NCBI GenBank assembly: GCA_032768795.1
Contig: CP136490.1
Coordinates: 4,340,001-4,404,000 of the forward strand
Source: Tremella fuciformis
Taxonomy: Eukaryota > Basidiomycota > Tremellomycetes > Tremellales > Tremellaceae
DNA: 64,000 nucleotides
Direction: 5' to 3'
In this document: piece after piece, positions 47,705-60,403 of the stretch
Numbering within the stretch: the stretch's first letter is position 1
How the letters are laid out: each line of letters opens with the position of its first letter
Program-made: the position numbers and the translations under genes
The notes under the pieces: generated by a model
Database searches by the model: none
What the model was told of the DNA's origin: nothing
The model's input: only the letters and a program-made list of their open reading frames with translations

Positions 47705-48534
47705 CCTGGGCGCACGGTCCTCCTGTGTGTGCAGGTGTCAAGGTGAGAGTCAACGGGGTCGGTGTCGAATCACTTGGCGACTCTCTCTCTCTATATATAT
47801 ATGTCGCATATGTGCGATCGAGCAGACGGAGACGGGACTGCGCATCGAGCGCAAGTGAGACGCATTCAGTACCCCATTCCGTCGGTCAGTAGCGGTGCCG
47901 CGACCCCAATCCGCCGAAGGTGAAAGCTTGTAGCCTCTCGCTTCCTACACGAGCCCCGTGGGTCGTCCCCGCAAGAAACAAAAGGGTTGTCGGCGACTGC
48001 TCGCTGGATCAGGTGAATCGCGGACCCACTGCGACCGACACTTTGACGCTAACGCTGCCTGTTTCTCAGGAGTGTATCGCTCGACCCCACGGGAGCATGA
48101 GGGCCTCGGTGACCGCCCCATCTGGGGCCTCTGAGCAGGAACAAACACTTCTTAGGCGTGTGGGCAGCATCGGTCACGTCGAAATCGATGGAGCATGCGG
48201 AGGGCACATGCGGGTGATCGAAAATGATGCTTACACTCCAGGGTAGAGCCAGTCGGGCCGACACACCCCTCCTAGCTTCATTGCCCTCCTGCCCTCCTCT
48301 TGCCCTGCAGCTCTACAGGATTGGTCGGCATGTGGAGAGCAGCCGGCGGTCGGTGAAAGCGGCGTCAACACGGACTAACAACAGCCGCTGACGTTGGGAG
48401 CACAAGGTCGCATTCCAGCAAGCCGGTAAAACCGGAAGCGCAGCTCCACGATCGTTCGGCGAAATTAGCCGGGGGGATTGTTGTCGAATGCTATGCAAAT
48501 GTACTTATAATGCTCAAATCCCTCGTTCCTGTGT
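47705..48534. other. Intergenic with (CT)n(TA)n microsatellite
   Basis: About 830 bp between the transporter start and the CSC1-type stop. A CT run followed by alternating TA occupies 47781-47803. It likely holds the transporter promoter. No ORF with support. Confidence 0.45.
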
Positions 48535-51500
48535 TCACGACGAGACGCTGGTCCTCCTGGGCGTGATCACTGGTAGAGGAAGCTCCCCTCCACCAGCCGG
48601 ACTGGGTGACGCCTGACTTTGTCTACTCCCTTGCTGCTGCTGCTGTTGCTGTGATTGCCGTTGTTGCTGCTGCTGCTCCTTCTGCAACTCGGCGTGCTCT
48701 TTCTGCCTTTCTATCTCAGCCTGTTCCTCCAGACTCTGGCTGACCCTGCGCTCCTCCTCCATGACCTCCCGTAGCAGCGCTTGCTGAGCAGCAGACGATG
48801 AGCCAGACCGGATGGATGCGAAGCGGTCATGCGACATGACCGAGCCGGAGCGCATGGGTGTTTGAGAGCCACCATGTGAATCTCGACGAAGCCTGCTGGG
48901 TCGCCTACCCGAAGGACTGCGACCGAGTATACTTGCAGAGGACGGACCGACAGAGCCTGCTCTTGAACCGGACCCTTCCATCTCATGTTGATGCGTCATG
49001 CCAGTCTCATCATGGGGCGGGACCGTAATCGTGATGCTAGGATGCGATTCCTGTCGGGTCCATGACATTCGCTGCGGCGTAGCTGTGTGTGTTGCAGGCA
49101 AGATGATAGAGGAGGTACCTGACTCTTCTCGCCGAGTGCCAGGGCGACGCTCAGCTAGCGGGTCGTCATCGACCAGTTGCTCGATGGCGTCGCCCGGGAG
49201 GCCCGCAGCGACCATTGCAGGAGTGGTGGGAGCAGGAGTGCCTTCCTCGGACAACCTTTCCAACGGTATGGGTTGATCAAGCTGGTTGGAGCGACTCGGC
49301 GTCCGAAGGAGCATCGCTATGCGCCCAACACGCCTGGCTGTTTGTCGGGAGAGGTCTTTCGTGATGCCTTCGTCGTCAACTTCAGACCCGATCTCCGCTG
49401 GGATATCAAGATGATCAATCAAATTTTGTTGGTCGTTTGACACGCTCGGCGTGAGAGAGACGAATGTTCGTGCCCCAAGTGTCTCGGTAGGGGACTGCCG
49501 TGGATCTGGCGTATCTGACACGACCATCGGCACGCTTCCTAAAGTGTCTGTCACTCTCGTCTCCTCGGGCGGCCACTTGCCAAACTTCCCATTTCCCCCA
49601 GCGGAGGAGGTCAGCGACAGGCGGAGCTCGATCGTGTCATCGAGGTCCAAGGTTGATAGCGGATCTCGTGGGAGCCAAAGGTAGTCGTCATAGTCATCCG
49701 AGTAGGCCGGCTGATCATCGTATCCTCTCGAGCGAGTATAGGGTGGGATGTCTTCCCAGGCGGACAACGGACGATGCACCGTGACGAGGTTGACGTCAGT
49801 CGTCTCAGCACCTGCTTTCGGTTCATCATGATCCGTTATAGGACGCTCTGCTTTCTCCCCTGTGACTGCCTGCTCTTCGTGGTCCGGGAATGTGAACCGA
49901 CGATCCAGAGCACCGAATAGAGCGTCATCAAACGGGATTGGCCGGCGGTACCCCGCCGGGGTTTGACTGTGAATGGAATTGGCGGCATACTTCCATTTCT
50001 CTGCCCAGCGGTTCAGCGACGGCATGAGTCCTAGATGCTGATCGATGATATGCGGGTCTGGTGTGACGGCCTCGTTTGGGGCAGCGAGTTGCTGGTCTGC
50101 CTCCTCATCAGCTCCAGTGTACGGCACCGGAGGACAGAGCAGATCGGCCTCCTCCACATCAAGTCTGATTGTCACTATTGTTAGACCTGTGCGATCATGA
50201 AGACACTTACGCGTCAAAGCGACGACGAATAGCACGGGTGAAGCTTCGATATCAGCCGTCCGCCTATATTGCCTCTGAGACCTACACAAGCTTTGCAATC
50301 AGGGTCAGGAAGAACAGAACTCCTGTCGCTATCGCATGCCCTTTGGCCTTGTCTGAAGATGAGCACGGGCCGATTGGAGTCGACAATGATTACGCACTCA
50401 GGATGAAGAACGCGAAAAGGGCAAACTAAGGGTCAGCCAAGGCTTTGCAGCATATCATCACCCACTTGACCGACTGTCGGTTAGCGAAATCAATGCACCA
50501 CACAACTGGATACTCACGAGCTAATGCGTCGATGCTATATCGCATGGCTCGTATAGCTGTGCGCCGACCACCGGTCTCGTAGAGTCTGCCATACACGTAG
50601 GTAAATTGTCTCTTCCATACGACTGGAGGAATCAGCTTTCCTACTTCGGGAAGAGAAGGCGAAGACAAACCATAACAAGCGCCGTAGTAGACCAAAGCTT
50701 CACCGTCAGTGTTGCCTACCAGGAATCCCAGGAACTAACCGAATGGAATGACCAGAGGACTGTGAAATGTCAGCTTGTTCCTTCCCAAAGCCGCCAGACT
50801 CACTTCAATAGCATAAAGAGGTGCATGATGGCGCCACCCAGGACTGTTATGTGAGCGTTGATTCGATGAGACGGCTCACAGAGATCTTACGCTGCTGCGG
50901 TACTTGCGAGAAATGACTGAATGTCGGGCTATCGTTCAGCACTTCATCACTTGGATGAGTCTACTCACTACTCTGTCCGCGAACCCCGCTGTCTAGGAAT
51001 CTTGGATCTCCGAGTGCCGAAAACATACACGATAGTCGGGAGCTGCAGTTCAGCTGAAGACACGTTCCGTGGAAACTGGTAAGCACTCCGAATCGGAAAA
51101 TCTCGAAGAAAGGCTGTATAGCGACCTGTAGAAGGATATATGAAGCGAAGTAGGGAGCCGCGGTTGGCTATGACATCAGCGAAACGATTTGGGACTCGCT
51201 TGGTAACTCACGAAGGCGGAAGCAACAATGGGGAGCGGATCAAAGTCGTGCGTCTGGAATGCAGTCAAGTACGCCTCGATAGCCGATTGCCCGATCTGGA
51301 TGTCAGACGGGTTCTTCTGTATGTATGCAAAATACTCACCGCAAAGAAGACAACACCGTTGACCATGACTGTTCTCAGCATATGCAGGTGCTGACGATGT
51401 TTACTCACGGAACTTCCAGAATCTCTCCATGACTGCTTGATGTATGCCATATCTGGTCAAAACCGTCTCGGCCCGATTGCTGATGAGAAGCAAGATGGGA

Positions 51501-53889
51501 CAGATGCACAAGGTGAGCAATGCGACAAGTATGACGGGAGCAAGCGATGTGATAGCAGAAGAGGCTTTCGGGTTGGCATCAAGCCAGTCTTTGAGGGGTT
51601 TGATGAAGCCAGCAATGTTGGTCAAAGATGTCAGGGCGCAGAAGAATGAGACGGGAAAGATCTACGATCTTATCAGCTCCAAACTCTGCGGACTGGAAAC
51701 GGATGCTCACCCAAACGATCGTGAATGCCCATACCCCGAGGAATACGACCCAGCTGCGTACGTAGTTGGACCGATACGCGCTCTTCGACACTCTTGGCCA
51801 AAGCAAATCCGTCCAGTCAGGTGCAGGGGTAGTATGGCATGCGAGTGTCCGCTTGGGATGGCTTTCGAGGTATGCAAGGGCGGCGCGAGCCGTCTCGGCA
51901 TCTTTGAATGTCACAAAGGCCGTCGACGACGGGGCGTAGCAATCGATTGATTTCGACTTTGCCTCTTCAAGCAAGATAGTAAGGTAATTGAGCTTGGTCG
52001 TGAGGAAGTCGATGAGCGGCGCATTCTCTTTCCTCATGAATGATGTCAGGTGCGTCAAAGCTTGATACGGATCAAGCAGTTCACGAGGAAGCGCATGGAG
52101 GACCTGTCCAGTCAGCTAGCTGTCTCTATGCGGAGCTCGACACCCACGTCCCACACTGTGTCATCTGACTGTCCCTTTTGACTGGGAGTATCTCCAACAA
52201 AGTCTCCCAAAGCATCCGTGAGCAGATCCAGTCGCTGGGTTTTTGTCATCTTTTCGGGAACAACGATATCCTCGGGTAGGACGCGTGTCAACTTGGGCTG
52301 GTAGTTGTGACTGAGTTTATGACGCAAGACAGCGGATAAGACGCGGTTTGCGAGCTTCACATGAGCCTGACAGGTTAGCAGCCGTCCGACATATATAGAA
52401 CAAGCTCTCACCACTTCCAGCTGCCGTACCACGGCCATCCGCCGCTGCCGAAGACTGGCCAAAGCTCCGAGCTTTCGCACGAAAATAACCTCGTTCACTT
52501 CTCCAGCTGGTTGACTGTCACCCTCATCTGAGGAAAGATCGTCGTCGACGACGGTCTCCTGTGACGTCCCGGCCTCAACACCCTGTACTTCTTTGCCGCC
52601 TCTCGATTTGCGGAAGAACGCCCCCTTGCGGATGATCTTGCCTGCTTTCTCCCTCGTCTTGGCTGTAGAACGATCGATCTTTGACAAAAGAGTCGCTTGA
52701 CCAAAGTGTAGCCTGTATCTATGTAGGTAATGCTCAAAGTAATCCCGAAGATGGTCCCCGTTGCGCACTGATTCATCAACATCCTCAGTGAAAGCTGCGC
52801 CGGGACTTACTGTCTGGAGGTATGTTGGTGACCATTATGGTTCGAAAGCGTTTCAGACCTACGGGCTCTTCCACCGCGGGAGTGACTTGCTGAGCGCTGC
52901 CGGTTTCTTGTTGCCGCATGACAGTCAAACGCTCCCTTTCTATGCGTCCACGAAGCTGCCTTATCTGCCGCCGACGGTATCCGAGACCCCCAAAAGCGAT
53001 CCAGAGTGTCGTTGCCAACCAGGTCAAGGTGACCCACCAGATGAGCACCGCATGTACCCATAACCACTTTGAACCCGACGATTCGACCAGAGACGATATG
53101 CCTGCCTTGACCATTGAGCTCTTCGCTACGCTGTCCGGCGAGTATAAAACATGCAAGGGAAGGAGAATGCTAAGCGGTCAGAAAACGGGCGGAGCAAGTA
53201 TATTCGTAGTACTGACGGCAAAACCACACAGGCCTGGAGCAAGGTGTAGAAGACTGGGGTTGTGAGCTCATTCGCCATGACGCAGACATCACACATACAG
53301 CAAGCGCGCAAGAATCTCGCATGCAAGGTGTGATCGAGTCCACACTTGTCTGGCATGTCTCGTTCTCGGACAGCCAGTGATGACCCTATCCAAGCGAGAG
53401 GCCATATTCTAGCACAGATCAGCACGGTCACAGTGAGGGTGGAGCAGAGACCTACGGTACGGGGGGAGCCGGGTTGACTGCCCATGCCTTAGGCTGGAAA
53501 ATGCTGGGCCATGAGCTGAAGAAGCATCTCACTTGCATGACGGCTCACTAGCCGAACTCCCATGCTTCTCTCGAACCGAGTCGAGCTCTATCGAACTCTT
53601 CTTTCGTCGGAGGAGTCGTATCCTGCTCCTCCACCACAATCTGGATCGCGTCCGATGCAGCTCTGCTCCTCCCCCGTGCTCTCCAGCTCATCCACTGCTC
53701 CTTCAGTGCAACCACTGCCCTCACAGGCACTCGTCGAAACGTCCCATCTTTGCCCCGCCTCCGGGGCATATGCACCTCGAGCTCATAGCCGAGCACGCAG
53801 ACGCCTGCAATTGCCAATGTGAGCCATAAGTTGTCAAGCAGACCGGAATACTCTCCGGTGTAGTTTGTGTGCTGCGCAAGGTCGGCCAT
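48535..53889 (-). CDS. CSC1: CSC1/OSCA/TMEM63-type osmosensitive cation channel
   Basis: Calcium-permeable, stretch- or osmo-gated channel of the plasma membrane or endomembranes (old name DUF221/RSN1). Start at 53889 with an early span LLDNLWLTLAIAGVCVLGYEL. The N-terminal TM trio includes WLWVHAVLIWWVTLTWLATTL. Then comes the RRM-like cytosolic domain (FRTIMVTNIPPD near its start, later SSTAFVTFKDAETARAA and TPAPDWTDLLWPRV). The channel core follows (FCALTSLTNIAGFIKPL, SLAPVILVALLTLCICPILL, FDPLPIVASAFPAAAPYFAS, PFGLLYYGACYG). More than a dozen introns cut it. A long disordered tail (48535-50200), Ser/Arg-rich with Gln runs (QQQQQQ then QQQQQQQ), is added compared with plant OSCAs. Confidence 0.88.
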
Positions 53890-54371
53890 TGAGCCTCGTG
53901 ATGTAAACCCTCGAGGTTCGGTCGCGCGATCGTTGATGCCGTCCGAGGAGGACTATGTGCTACTTCAGCAGCAGACAGCGCCAACGTCTAAACGGCAGTC
54001 GAGTCAAGCCTACAAAGGCATCATCCGAAGGTGGTGTTGAACAAAGCATGAGAAGGAGAGCATTGAGTGGGGTGAGGGGGAGGTGATTAACGGCGGCGCC
54101 GAAAACGTCATACTCTCCTCGCGTTTTGCCACCAAAGGGTTTGCTCTCCTGATCGTCGGAAGCGGGGCATTAGGATTGCATTTCCCTAATCAGACCCTGA
54201 ATCCAGATTAATCCGATTACGAGATCCAGTCAGCTCATTTCGACGCGAATGATTTCGCCGTCGTGTCGAACCTCTTCATCCCATATTATTACCAGCAACT
54301 CGTCGGACCGAGGAGGCACGAGGCCAACGGACAGGACCAGCTGTTAGACCGCTGTCCCGGGACCCAGCGAG
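53890..54371. promoter_or_regulatory. Divergent promoter region (CSC1-type / PIF1)
   Basis: About 480 bp between two divergent start codons, with an AT-rich middle near 54170-54230. No ORF support and no named site. Confidence 0.35.
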
Positions 54372-56897
54372 ATGACTCTGTATCAGCTGGGTCCGTCGTC
54401 CAGCAAAGGCCAGTCCTCCTTCGGCGCTCGTGCGTCCTTGGCCGACAATTATCGACCGTCAAAGAAGCCAAAGTTGGGTAAGGCGCAGAAATACTATGGG
54501 GTCAAGCGGGGTCGTATTCCGGGTGTATACTCGACATGGGAGGAGGCAGAAGCCCAGGTGAGCTCGGGAATGTGATCTCTGCGTCCGGTTGACGATCCCA
54601 GGTCAAGGGGTACCCAGGCGCACTTCACGAGTCATTCCCTAACTACGGCCTGGCAGCTGTGAGTTCTATATGATGCATATGTCTTCAGCCGGCTTAGCGT
54701 CAGAAATTCGTTGGCAAGCTCCCGACACCAATTGTGCGGAGCAAGTCGAGCGGTCGCACCCTCGTCGAACTAAACGACTCCGAAGAGGAGATTGAACCGA
54801 TGCTCGACCGCAAACCCAGCACAAGCGAGAAACTGGGAGAGAGCTCGAAATCTGCTTCGAATTCGCCCGCAAGTGCTCCTCAGGTGGAGCTGCCTCCGCC
54901 GCCGGCCGATCCTGGTCCAGCGAAAGAGCCCGAACTATCTACCCAACAGCGCGAGATTCTCGACCGAATCATTGCGGGCGAAAACTACTTCTTCACAGGT
55001 TCCGCAGGCACTGGCAAATCAGTCCTGTTGAGAGCTATCATGAAGGAGTTCCGGAGTCGAGACGCGACCGCCGGCCAGACGCGCGAAGAGTTGCTCGATG
55101 CCAAATGGGCGGATTACGTCCAGGGAAAAGGCAAGCCTGGTGCAAATGTGGATCGATGGAAGCTTGGCGTTTGTGCAAGCACTGGAATGGCCGCTGTGTG
55201 AGTTATTCTCAGCCCGGATTCTCTCCGCAGCTGACCTCAGCAACATCGGCGGCACAACAGTGCATTCATGGGCGGGTATCGGCCTGGGCGAGAAACCCGT
55301 TGATCAGCTTGTAACCAACATCAAGGCGAACAACGTCACTCGCGCTCGATGGGAAAGTACAGGGGCTTTGATTATTGACGAGGGTGGGTGATTCGAGATG
55401 ATTTACACTCGCATCTGACTACTTCCAGTCTCGATGATTGATGGCGACCTGTTTGACAAATTGGAGCAAATTGCTCGGCGGGTTCGAAAATCCATGAAAC
55501 CGTTCGGCGGCCTGCAGGTATTTTATCACTCCTTCATCTTGCATGTGGCGTTGACAGACAGCTTATCGTGTCTGGGGATTTCTATCAGCTTCCGCCTGTC
55601 GCAAAACACAACGGTCCACCCTTCAAGTTTGCCTTTGAGGCCAAAGCGTGGTCCCGATGTTTCCCTCGCGAGAACATGTCAGCTCTGACCAGAGTCTTTC
55701 GACAGAAGGAAGACGATTTTGTCCGCTTGTTGGAGGGCATGAGGAAAGGCTTTGTGTCGCAAGCCGATGTAGCTAGGCTCCGCAAGTGCGAGAGGGCTGT
55801 GCCTTACCCCGACGGAGTCGAGGCTGTTGGCCTGTCAGTCATACTAACATTGAAAGTTCATAGCTGATAAAGAGATATCCATCGAAGGCTGAAGTCGAAA
55901 ACATCAACAACAAACGGTTGGCCGCGTTGCAGTCGCCGCTGTGCGAGTTCACCGCGTATGATGAGCCCGGTGTCAACTCGAGAGGATTCCCTCTGTCACC
56001 TCAAGAGGCTACGATGCTGCTCGACCGGAACACTATCTGGCCGAAACAGTTGGCTTTGAAGGTAGGGGCATTAGTGATGCTTGTCACTGTAAGTCCCATC
56101 GCTAGGCGGCGTGACCATCACTAATGCTGCAGAATCTAGGGGTGAGCAGACCACAACTTCGTCGGGACGAGCTGATAAATAGGATGGTGCTCTGGTCAAC
56201 GGATCTACCGGCGAGTCTCATCGCGTTTCTCCATCGGATTTGGGCTGATGAACCAGGCAAGGTGGTCGACTTTATGACCGTCTCCCAGGCGACCGCCCAA
56301 CACGTCTACATTGCCCAACGAGGCGGTTACAGTCGTCCAGATGATCGAGTCCAGTGGCCGGTGATCGAGTTCATCCCGTCCAAACACGCCGCAACGAAGA
56401 TCGCACCTCGTACTCTGATCCCGTCCATGTCGGTCGACGTCATCAATGCCCAAGGACAGAAAGAAGCAGAGAGACACCAGGTGCCGCTCATCCTCGCCTG
56501 GTGAGGGGGCCTCTTGCATGAGATGAACGAGCTGATAGTAGGGCGCTGACTATACACAAGAGCCAAGGTCAGACGATCGAGCGAGTCAAGATCGACCTTG
56601 CACGGATATTCGTCGAGGGTGATTCAACCTCGCGTTGCTGAAGAGACCAATTGGCTGACTCACAGGCCAGACGTACGTCGCAATTTCCCGAGCGGTCTCG
56701 CTTGATAATCTTGAAATCCGGAATTTCTCGGCCAGCAAGTGAGCCCCTCACTTGGATATCCCAGGGTGATTCCGCTGACAGCCGGCAGAGTCATGGCGCA
56801 CCGCAGAGTCATCGAGTGGGCCGCGCCGATCGAGGCGGAACAAGCGGACGACGAAAAGTGGGACGAGTTGCTGCAGACTGCCGACCTGGACTTTTAG
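54372..56897 (+). CDS. PIF1: Pif1-family DNA helicase with N-terminal RNase H1-type hybrid-binding domain
   Basis: Exon 1 encodes a short basic leader, then at residues 41-81 a segment [20 protein letters not shown] followed, after an intron, by [18 protein letters not shown]. This is the caulimovirus-VI/RNase H1 hybrid-binding fold (W and the K-G-Y/F-P-G patch). A linker of about 90 residues leads to the helicase: [19 protein letters not shown], Walker [30 protein letters not shown], Walker B ALIIDE with [13 protein letters not shown], motif [34 protein letters not shown], and the C-terminal [21 protein letters not shown]. Pif1 unwinds DNA, RNA-DNA hybrids and G4. The fusion is unusual to me and suggests targeting to R-loops. 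About nine introns. Confidence 0.85.
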
Positions 56898-57177
56898 CGC
56901 GCTGGCCTGTCGGTCACATTATAGTCGCAGCCGGAGCTTGCAAGGTGCTCGTACTTGCTGCACGGTGTATTGCAGAAGACACGACCAGTAATGACAATAT
57001 GACTTTGTGCACGCAATATGCAGCTTGACGCCTTGGACACTCTACGCATGGACTTGGAGGAGAGTCTAGTTGACCGATGAATGTAATTGATCATTCTAGA
57101 TTGTATATCTACTTTCGTCCTACTTCTGATAACCGCCGTCCAGCGGCTCCTACTTAACAAGTAAAACAAGTAAAGAT

Positions 57178-60100
57178 CTACCGCCTCGCTACCGGCTGCG
57201 AAATCACCTCGGTCCCCTCCACATCGGGATTCTGGCCATAAAGAAGCCGCTGACGCGCCTGGTGCGCATCCCCAGGGTACTGCGCGATGGGCGTGTTCAT
57301 ACCGGGCGTGGCGGGTCTCGAGGGGGCTCCCGGGCCCAGCTCGTCCGCCTCGTCCCAGATATCGAGCGATGTGTCGTTGACGACCTCTCTCTGGTCCGTG
57401 AGGGACATGGCGTTGGAGGCGGCGGTGGCAGTTTGGAATGTGGGCGGCGGGGTGTCGGGTTTGCGCGTGGAGCCGGAGGATGAGGCGGAGACGGGAGTGG
57501 GGCGGTTGAGGGATTCCCATGGGACGAGGGTGTACTGGGTGGGTTCGGCGGGGGGAGGGGCGGGGTCGCCTGCGCCTGCCGGACCGAAGATCTTGAGCTC
57601 GGCAAGTCTGTACGAATCAGCCGATGTTTCTGCCCGAGCTAAAGGAAAAGACATACACCATCTTGAGCGCGCAGATCCACTTGTTGCGCCGCTGCACCTT
57701 CAACGCGCCCTGCTGCCAGTTCGACTTGTACTTGATATCGGCCTTGAGGACGAGTTTGCCCTGTGCGGGCAAGTCGTCCACGATGACATCGAAGACAGGG
57801 AGGAAATCGCGCGAGTTGTCCCGGCAGAACTTGAGCATCTTGGCGCGGAGGGCCTGGAGCGCCTCGAAGGACGTATCGAAAGCGACTTCAAAGGTGAAAG
57901 TTTCCGAGGTGGCGCCGGATCGGCGGACGTTCTCGATGACCTTGGTCGCGAGGACATTGTGGCCGATCCAGACAAACTTGCCGTCGGTGCGCTTGAACGA
58001 GGTGGACATGAGGTTCATCTTGGTCACAGTGTAGGCCTTGTCATCGATATCGACGCGGTCTCCGACGTCGTACGGGTGCTTGACGAAGAGGAAGATGCAC
58101 GCGCCGAGGATCTCCTGCATGGTCGTACCGATGAGCCAGGACAAACTGAGGATGAAGGTGCTGGCAGAGGTGACCAGGGTGGTGAGTTTGGTGGTCTAGT
58201 CTCAGCACAAGTCTTGTCTGAATGACAGATACTCACGACCATGGCAGACATGATCAGGACGCAGATTGCGATGACAATAACCATGCAAATGTCATCGAGT
58301 CTGAGCATCAGTCAAAAAAGCCCTGTAGCGGGATATGATCTGGCTCACCGCCGCACAGCACCGTCGAGATCCCGCATGCTCGCCTCGAGACTGAGCCTCT
58401 CCCGGTGCATGCTCAGAACGGCACTGTCAATCTCATCGCGGGTCGCATCGCCATTCCCGTCCTTGTCAAAGACAGCGAAAGCCGCCTGGGCGGTCTCAAG
58501 ATCGGGGAAGAAGCGAGCGACATCGGCAATCTGCAGATGATCGACGCCGGGCTGGCGGAAAGAGTAATAGATCCTGCGAGCAAGCGCGCGGCTCTTGTTG
58601 GCGGACGTGAGGGCAGCAGTGACCTTGTTGGCGGGCGAGTTGGTCTGCAGGACACTCTGCCCTGCCATCTCACTGGCGACGTTGCCAAGTGCAGTCGTGG
58701 TGTTCTGGGCAGCGGTCTTGAGGCCTCGGAGAGCTTTGCGGATCGCAACCTGAGGGATCTGGCTGGTTTTTGTCTTGCGGCTCGCGCTGTCCTTGTCGGT
58801 GAGGGTGTCTGTGCGACCGGGGATATCGTGCGAGTTGATGTAGAGCGTGGTGAGACACTTGACGTTGAGCTTCTGCTCCTTGAGGCGATCCTCGTACGAG
58901 TCGCGGTGGAACTGCAGGGCGATGAGCTGGACGAGGAATTTCTCGACGGCGAGCACGATTGTGCAGAGGAAGAGGCCGAATAGGATATTGGAGACCGTTC
59001 CGAGATCACTGCGGGCGCTGGCGCTCTGGTCGCCGGTGTAGTGATTGATAAGGAGCGGTGGCCACGCGATCCAAAGGACGACTGTCCAGACGATGAGCTT
59101 GGCATAGTAGCCGAGATTACGGATGATGTCGGTGTACTGCTTGGCCGAGGGGATGATGGAGCCGATAGTCTGTGACCAGAAGGTGGGCAGGACCATGAAG
59201 ACGGCCGTGGTGGCCCAGAAGCCTACCCAGAAGATGGTGAGCCAGATGGACCACCATATCTGGCCGTGAGCAAGGCCTCCCTGGGGGAGGAGTGACTGAC
59301 AAGTTTGACATTCCACACTTTGGCATCTTTGACACCGGTGACGCCGACGATCCCAGGGATCCAGAGGAGACAGAGGACGGGGATGATGTAGATGGCCCAT
59401 CGCACGACGATGCCGCGGTTGAGCGCCCAGTAATACAGCCTGCTCAGCTGAACGTCAGCGCCACCCCCGCACTGGTAGTCTCGTCGACTGACCTTGGTGG
59501 TGCCCACATCGCCCTCTGCAAAGCGCAGATTCTCGACGCTCGCCTGGGCGGGATTATAATCCTCCCACTCGGCCCTGTCACCCAACAGGTCCCAGCTGTT
59601 GTTCCTGCTGCTCTTCGGGCGCTTCTTTGGCTTCTCGCTCATGCCGCCGTGCCCCTGCTCGAGGGACGACGCGTTCGAGTGCATCGGCAGGAAGCTCCAC
59701 GCCTTCTTCTTGCCGCCGGTGCCCGTGCCGATGGGCGTCGAGCGCCCCGAGGCGTCGTACTCGTTTTGCGGGGTCACGGGCTGGTCGTTGAGCGGGACGG
59801 TCGAGTATTGTTGTTGCGCAGTGGCCATGTACGGCGAGGGCGGGTAGTGCACGCGATTGCCCGACGCGTTGAGGCCGGTCGTCGGTGCCGGCTGGGGCGT
59901 CTGGGGGTATGCGGAGGGGGAGGGGCGGGAGGGCGGGTAGCCTGATTGTCAGTGGGAGCTCGAAAAGCTGGACTGGACTCACGGTCACCCGTCTCGGGCG
60001 TGAGGGGCGTGCGCGAGTTGCTGGCGTTGATGTGGTCCAGGTCGTACCCTTCGTCCACCACGTCCACCGAGTCGGTCCTGCGCCTCAGCTCACAGCCTAC

Positions 60101-60403
60101 AAGAAGTGAGTGAGTGCCCAAGACAGACGTACCGGAAATGGCCCTCGTGTACTTGTGGCCCGAGGTAGCCCAGCGAGGTGTGGTCCCCGCCGGAAGGGGG
60201 GAGAGCTGGCGCGCCTGGCGTCGTGGGTGCGGCGGACATCTGTGCGTGAGCTCAGTGCCAGTGCCGTGCTGCTGGTGCTACTGCCCAGTAGCGCGGGTGT
60301 GAAACGCAACGCGACTGCGCTGACGAGCGGAGCGTGGAGGGTGGAGTGGTGGAGTGGAGGGGGGACGCACATAGTCGTGTCGCCTGACTCTGTCGTCTGA
60401 CAT
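57178..60403 (-). CDS. EF-hand MscS-type mechanosensitive channel
   Basis: Start MSDDRVRRHDY at 60403, then a long cytosolic disordered N-terminus (SAAPTTPGAPAL through KKKAWSFLPMHSNASSLEQG). The first spans include IVVRWAIYIIPVLCLLWIPG and FWVGFWATTAVFMVLPTF, followed by VWTVVLWIAWPPLLINHY. A cytosolic EF-hand loop DKDGNGDATRDE lies near 58.45 kb, within FAVFDKDGNGDATRDEIDSA, as in the fission-yeast Msy1/Msy2 type. The MscS pore and beta domain follow: LIGTTMQEILGACIFLFVK, PYDVGDRVDIDDKAYTVTKM and LLSTxF-type LMSTSFKRTDGKFVWIGHN. The tail is Pro/Ser-rich and ends ISQPVARR. These channels regulate Ca2+ at the ER or cell surface during hypo-osmotic shock; location here is inferred. Six or more introns. 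Confidence 0.9.

Noticed and set aside
57262..58225. Plus-strand 312-codon ORF
   Set aside because: Antisense of the MscS domain exons; no domain, skewed composition typical of a shadow frame.
59292..59945. Plus-strand 217-codon ORF
   Set aside because: Opposite the MscS gene's N-terminal exons; composition is Ala/Arg/Val-rich as expected of an antisense frame.
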